Below are positions 24,800-35,269 of a stretch of DNA of 64,000 nucleotides, one piece after another; within the stretch, counting starts at the first letter, position 1, and the number at the start of each line of letters is the position of its first letter. The notes below the pieces were generated by a model. That model searched no databases. It saw only the letters and a program-made list of their open reading frames with translations, and was not told where the DNA came from. The position numbers and the translations under genes are program-made. This DNA comes from Gimesia algae (lineage in GTDB: Bacteria; Planctomycetota; Planctomycetia; Planctomycetales; Planctomycetaceae): NCBI RefSeq assembly GCF_007746795.1, contig NZ_CP036343.1:7507029-7571028 (forward strand), written 5' to 3'.

Positions 24800-26758
24800 G
24801 TGGCCAATTTTCTCACCTCACTGACAAATCGAATTCGTGGTTTTTTGCTGACAGGCGAAAATGAAATTCCGTCTCTCTGGTGGGATATGATTGACCAGAT
24901 CCAGAGCCTGCGGGACGGATACCATTCCGCGAGCGAATCCCAGCTGTTTGATGAATGGCATTCACTGCGTTATCGGGTTCAGAGTGGAGAATCGCTGACG
25001 AATCTTCTACCAGAAGCTTTTGCGCTCGTCAGCGAGCAGATGCAGCGGCATCTGGGAATCACCCCTTATCCGGTACAGTATCTGGGTGCCTTCGCCATGC
25101 ATGAAGGTGCCATTGCCGAGATGCAGACAGGGGAAGGTAAAACCCTGACGGCGGCACTGGTACTCTGCCTGAATGCATTGCCCGAAGCCGGCATCCATAT
25201 CGCAACCGCCAATGATTATCTGGCAGAACGCGATGCGGCATGGTTGAGCCCCGTGTATCACTCGCTGGGGATGACCGTCGGAGTGATCACTTCAGATTCT
25301 TCAAAGTCCGAGCGAAGGGATGCTTATGATTGTGATATCACTTATAGCACCGCGCGGGAATTCGGGTTTGATTACCTGCGGGACCTGTTGAGTATCCCCA
25401 ACCATAAAATGTCGATCAACACACGCCGTCAGCAGTTATTCGGTCGGCAGCCTGACAAAACAGCAAAGTTGCTGGTCAATCCCCGCGCCCCCTATATGGT
25501 CATCATTGACGAAGCCGACAGTATTCTGATTGATGAAGCACGTACGCCCCTGATAATCGGTCAGCAGGACAGTGGGGATGAATCCCAGTTGAAAAGCGTG
25601 TGTCAATGGGGTGCTTCACACACAACCAGACTGACTGCAGACGAGCACTACATTGATCATGGCCCGCAACGCGGTATGGAACTGACAGAAGCAGGCCGAC
25701 GCATTGTACGTGAGATGCTACTGGAGCAGGGGGCCCCCGCTTCCCTGGATACGGGAACCGCCTACCTCGCTTCCGAGCGGGCTTTACGTGTGCAAAACTA
25801 CTTCCACAACGGACGCGAATATGTGGTCCACGAGGGAAAGGTGGCGATTGTTGATGAATTCACCGGTCGCATCGCAGAAGGGCGCATGTGGCAGAACGGG
25901 ATCCATCAGGCGATTGAAGCCAAAGAGGGCCTGGAAATCACGACTCCCACCAAAATCGGCGCACAAACTACCGTGCAGGAACTGTTTGCCCGCTATCCCC
26001 GGATGGCAGGTATGACGGGTACCGCTGAATCCGCGACCAGCGAACTGAAAAAAGTCTTCTCGACTCCCGTCATCAGCATTCCCACCAATCGCCCCTCCCG
26101 ACGTGAGCTGCACCCGGAGCAGATTTTTATGACAGCGGAAGAGAAATGGAAGGCCGTCGTACAGGAGACCGCAGAGATGCATCGCCTGGGCAGACCTGTT
26201 CTGATTGGTACACGATCGGTGAACCTGTCGAATGAGCTCTCCGCTCTGCTGCTGCAGAAGGGACTGGAGCATGAAGTCCTGCATGCTTTAAATCATGAAA
26301 ATGAAGCAGCCATCATCAAAGAGGCAGGTCAGCCAGGCCGAATCACCGTCGCGACCAATATGGCGGGTCGCGGGACTGATATTCTGCTGGGTGAAGAAGT
26401 CTCGGAGCGCGGCGGGCTGCATGTGATCTGCTCTGAACTCCATGAATCGGCGCGGATTGACCGGCAGCTTACAGGCCGGGCCGCACGCCAGGGAGATCCT
26501 GGCAGCGCACGGATCTTTGTTTCACTGGAGGATGACATTCTGAGAGCCGGCCTGGACTCCGAAGCAGTTGAAGAACTCACCGCAAAGTTTCAAGGCGGCA
26601 TTCATGATCGGAAAACCGTACTGCGTGCCTTTTATCTGGCACAGCAGCGGATCGAAAAACGTCATGAGCTACAGCGAATTGAACTGGTCAAGCGAATCCA
26701 GGAACGCCGCGAGATGCTGCATAAGATGGGACAGCACGCGAACCTGGATGCACTTTAA
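24800..26758 (+). CDS. Short SecA-like preprotein translocase ATPase
   Basis: 652 residues from GTG 24800. All SecA motor motifs are present: MQTGEGKTLTAAL, ANDYLAERDAAW, IIDEADSILIDEARTPLIIG, GTRSV in NBD2 and TNMAGRGTDILLG. It stops soon after NBD2 with a basic helical end, so the scaffold end, the C-terminal linker and the zinc-binding SecB site of an 850-900-residue housekeeping SecA are missing. It is therefore probably an accessory SecA with special substrates. It converges with the MMPL gene, with only 15 bases between the stops. Confidence 0.85.
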   Translation: MANFLTSLTNRIRGFLLTGENEIPSLWWDMIDQIQSLRDGYHSASESQLFDEWHSLRYRVQSGESLTNLLPEAFALVSEQMQRHLGITPYPVQYLGAFAMHEGAIAEMQTGEGKTLTAALVLCLNALPEAGIHIATANDYLAERDAAWLSPVYHSLGMTVGVITSDSSKSERRDAYDCDITYSTAREFGFDYLRDLLSIPNHKMSINTRRQQLFGRQPDKTAKLLVNPRAPYMVIIDEADSILIDEARTPLIIGQQDSGDESQLKSVCQWGASHTTRLTADEHYIDHGPQRGMELTEAGRRIVREMLLEQGAPASLDTGTAYLASERALRVQNYFHNGREYVVHEGKVAIVDEFTGRIAEGRMWQNGIHQAIEAKEGLEITTPTKIGAQTTVQELFARYPRMAGMTGTAESATSELKKVFSTPVISIPTNRPSRRELHPEQIFMTAEEKWKAVVQETAEMHRLGRPVLIGTRSVNLSNELSALLLQKGLEHEVLHALNHENEAAIIKEAGQPGRITVATNMAGRGTDILLGEEVSERGGLHVICSELHESARIDRQLTGRAARQGDPGSARIFVSLEDDILRAGLDSEAVEELTAKFQGGIHDRKTVLRAFYLAQQRIEKRHELQRIELVKRIQERREMLHKMGQHANLDAL

Positions 26759-26773
26759 GAATGAACTCCGAGT

Positions 26774-29113
26774 TCACTCTGTGGAATAAGTGGTTGCTCT
26801 GATTTCCATGCCTTTGGGAAATCGTTCTCTGGCAAACTGCAGATGTTTTACGAATGGCTGAACCAGCATTGCCGGCAGGAAGAGTAAATCTCCAATCAGG
26901 GCAGTTGTCAGCAGAGCCAGCATCATCCAGGCAAAGCGTTGTGTCGGAATGAAATCACTGAAGGCAAAGACCAGTAGACCCAGTCCACAGATAAAGGTGG
27001 TGTGAATCATCGCACGACCGCAGTGTTTCATAGCAGATCGAACCGCCTGTTCGCTGCTCTGGTTCAATCCCTTTTCACGACGAAACCATGAGAGAAAATG
27101 CAAGGTGTCGTCGATGGCAATTCCCAGCGCAACACTGGCCGTCATGACGGCACCGATATCGAGGGGAATATCCAGCCAGCCCATAATCCCGAACACAACC
27201 ACAATCGGAAAAATGTTAGGCAGCATGCTGAGCAGGCCGGTCACTATACTGCGCTGGACGATGATAATCATCAGCGCTACCAGTATAAATGCAGTCAGAA
27301 AGCTCCAGGTGAGATCCTGCAAAATCAACTGTTGTACGGTATGAATCAGCGGCATGATTCCGGTGTAGTACGCAGTCAGATGCACGCCTTGAGCTTCATA
27401 TTCCTGCAAGGCAGGCTGCAAGGTTGACTTGAGAGTAGCCAGGGCGGCACCGTAATCCACTTTTCCCAATGCAGGGACGCGGGCACTGATCCGCCATGAT
27501 TCTCTGCCGCCGTTATCAGACAGATAGACAGAGCTGATCACCGCATCGCGATTCTCCTGTAATTTTTTATTCGTCACCACTTTTCGGAAGATCGATTCGA
27601 AGCCTTTATGCTCAACCGGATTGGGTCCAAATGTCGCTGCCGACATGGTACCGGTATAGCCGTCGATATTATCGATGGTCTGTTCAATTTCGTCGATGAT
27701 TCGCAAACGCTGCAGAAACGTTTTTTTGCAGTCTTTATCGAATTCGATAATCACCTCGACCGGAATCAGCGGTCCCATGCGATCTTCGTTAAACTGATAA
27801 TCGCTGAGCACCTGACTTCCGGGTGGAAACAGAGAGGGTACATCGACGGAGGAACGGATTGAGAGCAATCCATACGCCGAGACTGCCATCAGCAGAACCA
27901 GAGAGAGGAAGACAGGGGCGGAATATTGTTCTAACAAGCGAGGAATGTTTTCCAGCCATGCCGAGATGCGTGTGAAATAGCGGGGAGTGTGGCTGGTTTG
28001 TCCTTCGCGGTTCATTTTTAAGATCTGTTGAGGCGGCCAGAGTTGCATGGCTCCGGGCAGCAACAGCAACAGCACACCCAGGGTAATCAGTAAGCCGACG
28101 GAGGCGATCAGACCAAACAGCGCGATCGGACTGATCTGGCTGACCATCAGTGAACCCAGACCCACTGCGGTCGTTACTGCTGCCAGCAGGCAGGGATACC
28201 AGCCTTTGGCAAATCCATTGCGAACGGCGGCTTCTGCTTCTGCTTTAGATTTTGCGTTGGTGGAGAATAATTCGTCGTAGTAGTAATTCACCAAATGCAC
28301 ACCGGCAGAAATCGTAAGCACAAAAACCAGTGAAGGTGTAATGATCAGCACGGCATCCAGCGAATACCCCATGTAATAGACCATCGCCAGTACCAGTCCC
28401 TGACCGAAGAGTCCGGCCAGTAGAATCGTACCAGTCAGCATCCAGGAGCGAATGCAGAACCAGCACAATACTGTTGCCAGTACGGCTGACAGGGCGCCAA
28501 ACAGGTTGACACTATGGATGCTTGCCTGATCGATGGCGACCCCGTCCACGGGAGGTCCGGTAATATGAAATTCTTCACGGGGGAGCTGGCAGACTTCTTC
28601 CGCCACATCCAGAACATGATTAATGGACTGCGTCCGTAATTCATTACCCCGATAAGTTAAAATAATGACGGCACAGCTGTCTTCGAGATTTTTCCCGACC
28701 AGTACACCCTGCAGCCGCTCCAGAGCTTCTTCACGCGGCAGTTTGAGGGGAGGCGCTGTCAGAGAATTAAGAGTGCCAGCGCCACTGACAATGCGGTCGA
28801 ACAGCGTTTCGTGCGTTTCGCCAAAATCGGTGGCGCGCGCTGCGTTGATCTGCTTTTCAAATTCGATTAATCGCGGATCATCGACGGTGCAACCCGGCCA
28901 GCTGATGAGAATCAGATCGTTACTCTCAAAATCTTTGGAGAACTGATCGTAATTCTGTCTGGATTGCATGAAGTCAGGTGCCCACTTCTCCGGGGCAATC
29001 GACATGCTTTCCACGCTTTTGTGGGCACCATAAATCAGAAATGGTGTGATCAGAACGAGTAAGACAACCGTGATGAGGTAACGGCGAATATAATGCGGTT
29101 TTGAAACTGTCAT
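26774..29113 (-). CDS. RND/MMPL-family transporter
   Basis: 779 residues from ATG 29113 (MTVSKPHYIRRYLITVV). Two repeats, each of one span, a large exported domain and five further spans, give about 12 membrane segments, the RND/MMPL layout. The second half contains the sterol-sensing-like block DIGAVMTASVALGIAIDDTL. Members export lipids, hopanoids or drugs, or take part in membrane-lipid organisation; no adaptor or outer-membrane partner is adjacent. An upstream TTG at 29146 is a less likely start. Confidence 0.85.
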   Translation of the reverse strand: MTVSKPHYIRRYLITVVLLVLITPFLIYGAHKSVESMSIAPEKWAPDFMQSRQNYDQFSKDFESNDLILISWPGCTVDDPRLIEFEKQINAARATDFGETHETLFDRIVSGAGTLNSLTAPPLKLPREEALERLQGVLVGKNLEDSCAVIILTYRGNELRTQSINHVLDVAEEVCQLPREEFHITGPPVDGVAIDQASIHSVNLFGALSAVLATVLCWFCIRSWMLTGTILLAGLFGQGLVLAMVYYMGYSLDAVLIITPSLVFVLTISAGVHLVNYYYDELFSTNAKSKAEAEAAVRNGFAKGWYPCLLAAVTTAVGLGSLMVSQISPIALFGLIASVGLLITLGVLLLLLPGAMQLWPPQQILKMNREGQTSHTPRYFTRISAWLENIPRLLEQYSAPVFLSLVLLMAVSAYGLLSIRSSVDVPSLFPPGSQVLSDYQFNEDRMGPLIPVEVIIEFDKDCKKTFLQRLRIIDEIEQTIDNIDGYTGTMSAATFGPNPVEHKGFESIFRKVVTNKKLQENRDAVISSVYLSDNGGRESWRISARVPALGKVDYGAALATLKSTLQPALQEYEAQGVHLTAYYTGIMPLIHTVQQLILQDLTWSFLTAFILVALMIIIVQRSIVTGLLSMLPNIFPIVVVFGIMGWLDIPLDIGAVMTASVALGIAIDDTLHFLSWFRREKGLNQSSEQAVRSAMKHCGRAMIHTTFICGLGLLVFAFSDFIPTQRFAWMMLALLTTALIGDLLFLPAMLVQPFVKHLQFARERFPKGMEIRATTYSTE

Positions 29114-29293
29114 GGCGACGATCTTTGTGTAAGGGGCAAAACACAATCACAGGTACTACAGGGCGATCCCAGCCCATCCGTACACGGCAAGTCTAGCTCA
29201 CGACTTGGCACTCGTCATAAAAAATGACAACCTTTTTGCAGACTTCTTCGCCTACTTAATCACTACAATCCACACAAAGAAATGATTCTCTAA

Positions 29294-30253
29294 TCAAACC
29301 GCCTGTCGATTGCGTCGCACATCGATATAGACGGCAATGAGAATCACTGCCCCTTTTACTATGTATTGCAGTGAGTAATGAATGCCAGCCTGATTAAGAC
29401 CTTTATCAAGTATACCGATGATAATAGCACCGATCAAGGTTCCAAATATAGTGCCCCGCCCACCGGTAAAGCTGGTGCCCCCCACAACGACTGCCGCGAT
29501 CGCAGTCAACTCAAACATTTCGCCTGAAGCGGGTTCTGCAGAGTACAGTTGGGAAGTGTGAATCAGGCCCGCAACTCCTGCCAGTACAGAGCAAATCAGG
29601 TAGACCATCACTTCCACACGGACGACCGGTATACCTGTATAGAGGGCGGCTTCACGATTGCCGCCCAGCGCATAAATATGCTGGCCGAAGCGGGTACGAT
29701 GCAGAAGCAGAGCCATCAGCACAAACAGTGTTAGCATGATGACCACGGGGAAAGGCACTACGCCAAAAAGTCGCCCATTGCCGATCTCCAGCAAGATAGT
29801 TTGCTGATCTCCAATCGAGATGGGCAGGCCACTGTTAAAACGGAGCGCACAACCGCGGGCAATCAGCATGGAAGCCAGGGTGATAATAAATGGTGGCATT
29901 GCCGTTTTCGCAGCAGCGATGCCATGAAAGATTCCAAAGAGCGCAGCCACTCCCAGTCCGGCCAATATTGAAATCAGTAGATAGAATCCATTTTGCGTAT
30001 CTCCGGAAATGGCCGAGAGACAGTACACGGTTGTGGTTCCGACCAGAGCCACCATCGCACCGACGGACAGATCGATCCCGCCGATCAGAATAACCAGCGT
30101 CATGCCCAGCGCGAGAATCGTATTGACGGAAATCTGTTGTGTCAGATCCAGCATATTTTCCGGCGCTAAAAATGTAGGAACCCAGATGCGAAACAGCAGC
30201 AGCAAAATAATAATCGCCGCCAGCAGGGGCACCATTTGTCTGACTACCTTCAC
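29294..30253 (-). CDS. Sugar ABC transporter permease, RbsC-type
   Basis: 319 residues, all hydrophobic with eight to ten membrane segments. The motif ILIGGIDLSVGAMVALVG is typical of ribose/galactose-type permeases, and FTGGRGTIFGTLIGAIIIGI is the cytoplasmic EAA-like loop. GTG 30253 overlaps the ATPase stop as GTGA. It forms the membrane channel for the sugar delivered by the binding protein of this operon. Confidence 0.92.
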   Translation of the reverse strand: MKVVRQMVPLLAAIIILLLLFRIWVPTFLAPENMLDLTQQISVNTILALGMTLVILIGGIDLSVGAMVALVGTTTVYCLSAISGDTQNGFYLLISILAGLGVAALFGIFHGIAAAKTAMPPFIITLASMLIARGCALRFNSGLPISIGDQQTILLEIGNGRLFGVVPFPVVIMLTLFVLMALLLHRTRFGQHIYALGGNREAALYTGIPVVRVEVMVYLICSVLAGVAGLIHTSQLYSAEPASGEMFELTAIAAVVVGGTSFTGGRGTIFGTLIGAIIIGILDKGLNQAGIHYSLQYIVKGAVILIAVYIDVRRNRQAV

Positions 30254-31755
30254 GCTTCCCCTCCTGTCAGCTTCTGCATCATCTGTGTTGCGGTGATTTT
30301 CTCAGCCGGATAAACGCCCGTCAGTCGCCCCGCCTGAAACGTACCGACCTGATGTGAAATATTCAGGACCTCATCCAGGTCCGATGAAATCAGAATCAAC
30401 GCCATGCCCTGCCTGACCAGTTCGCCAATCAGGCGATACAGGTCTTCGCGAGCGCCGACGTCGATGCCCCGCGTGGGCTCATCGAGGATTAAGATCTTCG
30501 GCGGCTCTTCCATCCAGCGACCGACGAGTACTTTCTGTTGATTGCCACCCGAGAGATCACGGACAGGCTGTTCGGGATCGGACAGACGCACGCCAAAGCC
30601 TTTTACAGTGCGGTCCACGATTTCATTTCGGCTCTGTTCATCAAAGCGCAAACCGTGGATCCATTTCTTCAGCCAGGGCAGTGTGATATTAAACGCGACA
30701 GACTGCTCAGTGATCAGTCCCTGGTGTTTCCGGTCTTCGGGAACCAGAACCAGCCCCTGCCTTAAAGCATCGCGGGGACTGTTGATCTGCACTGCTTTTC
30801 CATCGATGAAAATGGTTCCTTCAAGAATCCGATCCACGCCGAACAGGGCGCGGGCCAGTTCAGTCCGGCCGGCTCCCACCAGGCCGGAGAGCCCCAGCAC
30901 CTCGCCATAGCGTAATTCGAACGAAACATCGTGCACACAGGCTGAGCTGAGACCGGTAACTTTCAATGCGAATTCACCCGGTTCATATGGCGGGCGCGGG
31001 AAATGCTCTTTGATGTCGCGTCCCACCATCCATTCAATCAGGGTCGCCGGTGCGATCTCTCCGGTTTTCGCAGTCCCCACAGTCTTGCCATCCCGCAAGA
31101 CTGTGATCCGATCGGAGAGTCGCGTGATCTCTTCCATGCGATGCGAAATATAGATGATGCCGACCCCCTGTGCTTTTAACTGGCGCAGGGTGGTAAAAAG
31201 AGCTTCGACTTCCGTTTCGGACAGAGAGGACGTCGGCTCGTCCAGAATTAAAACCCGCGCCTCCTGTGAAAGCGCCCGGGCGATTTCCACCAGTTGCTGA
31301 TGTGCCGTACTGAGTTGAGATACGACTGCTGTGACATCCCTGATTTCCGTGAGTCCCAGTCTCGACAGCAAAGCTCCCGCCTGTCGATTCATTTCCCGCC
31401 GCTGCAGTAATCCATACCGGACCGGTTCCCGACCAAGAAATATATTTTCTGCCACAGTGAGATTAGGGGCCAACGAGAGTTCCTGGTGAATCAGGCGAAT
31501 TTTGAGTTGATCGGCGTCTGAAACATGGCGGAGTTCCACCCGTTTCTCGCCGCACCAGATTTCGCCGGCATCGGGCTGGTAGATGCCCCCCAGAATTTTG
31601 ATCAGCGTACTTTTGCCGGCTCCGTTTTCTCCCAGCAGGGTATGAATCTCTCCGGGTTCTACGGCAAAGCTGACATCGTCCAGAGCCGTTACGCTTCCAA
31701 AGCGTCTGGTAATTCCCTGAAGTCGAAGAAGTGGGGCGGCACGGACGACAGACAT
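30250..31755 (-). CDS. Sugar ABC transporter ATPase, RbsA/MglA-type (double cassette)
   Basis: 501 residues with two fused nucleotide-binding domains. The first has GENGAGKSTLIKILGG, signature LSTAHQQLVEIARAL and Walker B ARVLILDEPTSSL. The second has a degenerate Walker A (GLVGAGRTELARALFG) but intact signature LSGGNQQKVLVGRW and Walker B ILILDEPTRGID. Such asymmetric pairs power ribose-, galactose- or xylose-type importers. The substrate cannot be fixed from sequence. Three bases separate it from the binding-protein gene. Confidence 0.95.
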   Translation of the reverse strand: MSVVRAAPLLRLQGITRRFGSVTALDDVSFAVEPGEIHTLLGENGAGKSTLIKILGGIYQPDAGEIWCGEKRVELRHVSDADQLKIRLIHQELSLAPNLTVAENIFLGREPVRYGLLQRREMNRQAGALLSRLGLTEIRDVTAVVSQLSTAHQQLVEIARALSQEARVLILDEPTSSLSETEVEALFTTLRQLKAQGVGIIYISHRMEEITRLSDRITVLRDGKTVGTAKTGEIAPATLIEWMVGRDIKEHFPRPPYEPGEFALKVTGLSSACVHDVSFELRYGEVLGLSGLVGAGRTELARALFGVDRILEGTIFIDGKAVQINSPRDALRQGLVLVPEDRKHQGLITEQSVAFNITLPWLKKWIHGLRFDEQSRNEIVDRTVKGFGVRLSDPEQPVRDLSGGNQQKVLVGRWMEEPPKILILDEPTRGIDVGAREDLYRLIGELVRQGMALILISSDLDEVLNISHQVGTFQAGRLTGVYPAEKITATQMMQKLTGGEA

Positions 31756-31758
31756 GAT

Positions 31759-32724
31759 TTAATGAGACTCCAGATACTGCTCCGCATTTTCTGCTGTGAT
31801 CAGTTCCACGCGCACCTTTACTTCTTTGTCTACCGATTCACCTTTGAGGTGTGCCAGCATTTTTTCTGCTGCGATCTTACCAATCTCCTGCGGAAACTGT
31901 GCAGACGTCGAATGCAGTTTCCCTGCCTGGATGGCCTTGATCCCGGCCTGAGATCCATCGACGGTCACGATGGTCACCCGATCCAGTTTATTGGCTGAGT
32001 CGAGCGCAGAAATCACGCCGAGCGCATTGGGATCATTGATGGCAAACACGGCATCCAGATCGGGGTAGCGGCCGATCAGATCGCGCATCACAGGGCGTGC
32101 GCCTTCCGTCGTTCCCTGGGCTTCCTGGACATCCAGAATTTTCATCTCTGGATGTTGTTCCAGTTCCGTTTTAAACCCTTCGACCCGATCAATGCAGGCT
32201 TTGTTGACCGACAGATGCAATACGACCAGTCTGGCTTTGGGGTTCACTTTTGCCAGTGCCTGGGCCGCCAGTTCGCCGGCGCGAACATTATCGGAAGCCA
32301 CCGTGCAGACAATCAGCTCTTCATCCGCTTTTTTCACCGGCGCATCGACAATGATGATAGGTACTTTTTTTCGACTGGCTTCGAGCAAGGATCCTTTGAG
32401 GCCTTCCCAGTTGACCGGATTCACAAAAATGCCGGCTGCTCCCTGGAGAATCAGATCCGAAAGATCGTTCTTCTGTTTGAGGGAATTGAACTGCGCATCC
32501 AGGATGACCAGGCGATCGCCGTTGGCTTCAAGTTCATTTTTCAGGCCTTTGCCCAGATCAACAAAAAACGGATTGTTCATGGTCTGAAAAGAGGCGCCGA
32601 ACAGCCTGCCTGTGGTTGCCGCCGATTCCGCCTGGGATGAATCGGAATCGGAGCCATCGTTGCAACCAGTAATGCAAATCGTCAGCAGAATAAGCGGGAT
32701 CAGAAACCGTAGCGCGCTGTTCAT
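31759..32724 (-). CDS. Sugar-binding lipoprotein of ABC importer, RbsB-type
   Basis: 321 residues from ATG 32724 (GAAGG seven bases upstream; an earlier start at 32775 would spoil the signal). The signal ends in a lipobox (ICITGC), so the protein is membrane-anchored. The periplasmic-binding-protein fold I follows: FGASFQTMNNPFFVDLGKGL, VNPVNWEGLKGSL, DNVRAGELAAQAL, DLDAVFAINDPNALGVISAL and VTVDGSQAGIKAIQAGKLH. First gene of the binding-protein/ATPase/permease operon. Confidence 0.93.
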   Translation of the reverse strand: MNSALRFLIPLILLTICITGCNDGSDSDSSQAESAATTGRLFGASFQTMNNPFFVDLGKGLKNELEANGDRLVILDAQFNSLKQKNDLSDLILQGAAGIFVNPVNWEGLKGSLLEASRKKVPIIIVDAPVKKADEELIVCTVASDNVRAGELAAQALAKVNPKARLVVLHLSVNKACIDRVEGFKTELEQHPEMKILDVQEAQGTTEGARPVMRDLIGRYPDLDAVFAINDPNALGVISALDSANKLDRVTIVTVDGSQAGIKAIQAGKLHSTSAQFPQEIGKIAAEKMLAHLKGESVDKEVKVRVELITAENAEQYLESH

Positions 32725-32872
32725 AACCAACCTTCGTTTCCGTGGAAGCCTGAAATTTCCCCATAAAACGATCACTTCTCATCATCTTATAACTAACAAA
32801 TTCCCTCGGCGATGAAAAGCGCAGGCAGCAAAACAGGTCATACGCTGCATTCGAACAAGACGCGGCAGGTAA

Positions 32873-34792
32873 TTACGCAGCGCGTTTGAACGTATCCGAA
32901 GCAGGTTTGTTGGAAGAAGGATGAAATTCCGGCAGGATGCGTTGTATCTCAGCGAGGATCAGCGGTGTAGGCTGTTCTGTAAGGCGGGAGAGTCTCTCAT
33001 AGGCGTCATGAATAAAATTTTCGCTGAAGCTGACTTTTTCGGCGACCATAATTTTGGGATGGCATGTGGGCAGATGTTTTTCGCCGTCGACATGCAGTTC
33101 TTCGTAAAGCTTTTCACCTGGTCGGAGCCCGGTGAATTCGATCTCAATATCTTCGCCCAGTTTGAGCCCGGAGAGGTGGACCAGGTCGGCTGCCAGGTCG
33201 GTAATACGGACCGGTTCACCCATATCGAGGACAAAGATTTCACCGCCACGCCCCATGGCGCCTGCCTGAATCACCAGTTGAGAGGCTTCCGGGATGGTCA
33301 TGAAGAACCGCTGCATACGTTCGTCGGTGACCGTAATCGGGCCTCCATTCTGAATCTGCTGCGTGAAGATCGGCACCACACTGCCGGCAGAGCCCAGCAC
33401 GTTTCCAAAGCGGACCGTAACGAAGTGACATTTTGAACGGGCGGCCAGCGATTGCACATAAAGTTCGGCAATCCGTTTGTTCGCGCCCATGACATTGGTA
33501 GGATTCACGGCTTTGTCAGAAGAGATCATCACAAAAGAGCCGACTGCGAATTCCTCTGCCAGGTCTGCCAGATGCTTGGTTGCCAGGGCAATATTTTTGA
33601 CGGCTTCGCCTGGATTGCTTTCCATGAGCGGAACATGTTTGTAAGCGGCAGCATGGAACAGAATATCGGGCTTAAATTCCTGCATGACGGCCCGAATTCG
33701 TTTGGCATCATTGATATCGGCGATCACCACATCAAAACGGCCGGCATATCCCAGTTTGTTTAATTCGCGTTCCAGATAAAACTGACTGTTCTCGGAACGG
33801 TCGACGAGGATCAGTCTTCGAGGTGAAAACTGCAGGAGTTGACGACAGATTTCTGAGCCGATACTGCCTGCGCTGCCTGTGACCATCAACACGCGATCAT
33901 CCATCCAGTTACGGATGTTAGGCATATCGAGTTCCACCGCTTCTCTGCCCAGCAGGTCTTCGATACAGACGGGCCGCGGCTTCATTTCGACTTTGCCCGA
34001 GAGCAGTTGCTGATAGCTGGGGAGAACCTGTACGCGAATCTCAGCAGAGTTTCCTGCCTCGACCAGTTGTCGAATCGTTTTGCCCGGAAATTCATCCGCC
34101 GGCAACAGGATATCGGAAACTTCATATCTTTCTGCAAGGTCACACATTTCCTGGAGTGACCCGAGGACAGGAATATTATTGATCCGTGTACCGATGCGAC
34201 TGGCGTGATCATCCAGAAAACCCACGACCCGCAAGCAGGAATTTTTATTACGCTCAATGATGCGAAGCAGCGCAGCACCGGATTCGTTGGCCCCGATGAT
34301 AAAGGTTGGCTTGCAGTTTTCCTGCTGTCTCAGAATACGACCACTATCCTGCACCATGCGAATGGCGGCACAGAATCCACAAACGACAAGGATGGTGGAA
34401 CCCCAGTCGATCAGAAATACGGAACGGGGCAACATAAACTGAGGAAAGGCAAGATAGTCAACCATTACCAGCGCCGCGGAACTGATACTCGCCGCCCTGG
34501 CCAGATTGAAGACATCCCGCGTCGTGATATAACGACTGCGGATTTTATACACGCCCGTGCCCCAGAAGGTGATTGTTTTCAATCCAACCGCCCAGAAGAC
34601 CGTGGAACGAAACATGCGAAATCCATGATCGCCCAGAACGCCATCGGTATTCAGTGAGCCTTCAAAACGCAGCCAGAAAGCCACGTAGTAAATCGCACAA
34701 AAGATCGGCAAAAACACCACCATCCAAAAGAGCTGGCGACGCGTGACGGAATGATTCCGCAGCCATTTCGATTTCGGTATGGAGTTCAACAT
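32873..34792 (-). CDS. Membrane-bound nucleotide-sugar 4,6-dehydratase, CapD/WbpM-type
   Basis: 639 residues. Four membrane spans at the start are followed by a CoA-binding-like domain and a C-terminal SDR domain with VTGSAGSIGSEICRQLL (NAD binding) and MISSDKAVNPTNVMGANKR, the S..M..K catalytic layout of UDP-GlcNAc 4,6-dehydratases (FlaA1/PglF/WbpM). These make UDP-keto-sugars for glycans or surface polysaccharides. It stands alone here, without glycosyltransferases next to it. Confidence 0.92.
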   Translation of the reverse strand: MLNSIPKSKWLRNHSVTRRQLFWMVVFLPIFCAIYYVAFWLRFEGSLNTDGVLGDHGFRMFRSTVFWAVGLKTITFWGTGVYKIRSRYITTRDVFNLARAASISSAALVMVDYLAFPQFMLPRSVFLIDWGSTILVVCGFCAAIRMVQDSGRILRQQENCKPTFIIGANESGAALLRIIERNKNSCLRVVGFLDDHASRIGTRINNIPVLGSLQEMCDLAERYEVSDILLPADEFPGKTIRQLVEAGNSAEIRVQVLPSYQQLLSGKVEMKPRPVCIEDLLGREAVELDMPNIRNWMDDRVLMVTGSAGSIGSEICRQLLQFSPRRLILVDRSENSQFYLERELNKLGYAGRFDVVIADINDAKRIRAVMQEFKPDILFHAAAYKHVPLMESNPGEAVKNIALATKHLADLAEEFAVGSFVMISSDKAVNPTNVMGANKRIAELYVQSLAARSKCHFVTVRFGNVLGSAGSVVPIFTQQIQNGGPITVTDERMQRFFMTIPEASQLVIQAGAMGRGGEIFVLDMGEPVRITDLAADLVHLSGLKLGEDIEIEFTGLRPGEKLYEELHVDGEKHLPTCHPKIMVAEKVSFSENFIHDAYERLSRLTEQPTPLILAEIQRILPEFHPSSNKPASDTFKRAA

Positions 34793-35269
34793 AAATCCTC
34801 AGAGGAGCCCTTTCTGACAGCAAATGAGTACGGCCAGAAACTATAAAACTAGTAACCGGGTCATAAATGAATTGACCACTTAAGGCACGGGGTCATAACA
34901 ATTTTTGCCATTTTTCGTCAACATCAAAATTCTTAAGAACAAAGCAGTTCAAAACTTGTCTTCTTTTTCAGAAGAGGAACCGGAACTGCGGGCTGAAATG
35001 AAACCTCTGCCTCAAGTCGCTTTTCCTCAAACAGTTGATTATGATAGGCCCCAGTCAAGCCGTTTACCTGCCTCAACCTGGACCGTAGCCATTTTTTTCT
35101 GAAGCGGCTCCAGAGACTTTTGGACCGAGTAGCATAGTACGAGAGACGCTATGGTAAAATGTGATGTGTTCTCGTGTCTGTCTCCTCTCTCAGACTGAAA
35201 ATCAGTTCCCTGAACGGATCGGGATACGACGGCCGTGAAACTGTAAATACTTTACTGATAAGGTGTAAC
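34793..35269. other. Intergenic region between capD-like gene and pabA
   Basis: 477 bases, holding divergent promoters for the leftward capD-like gene and the rightward pabA-moeA pair. The frames read across it show no family-like sequence. The region before 35270 includes a possible upstream extension of pabA, which I rejected because GTG 35270 has a good ribosome site and begins exactly at the family's start. Confidence 0.4.

Noticed and set aside
34905..35102. 65-residue rightward frame before pabA
   Set aside because: Poor start and low-complexity composition with no family signal.
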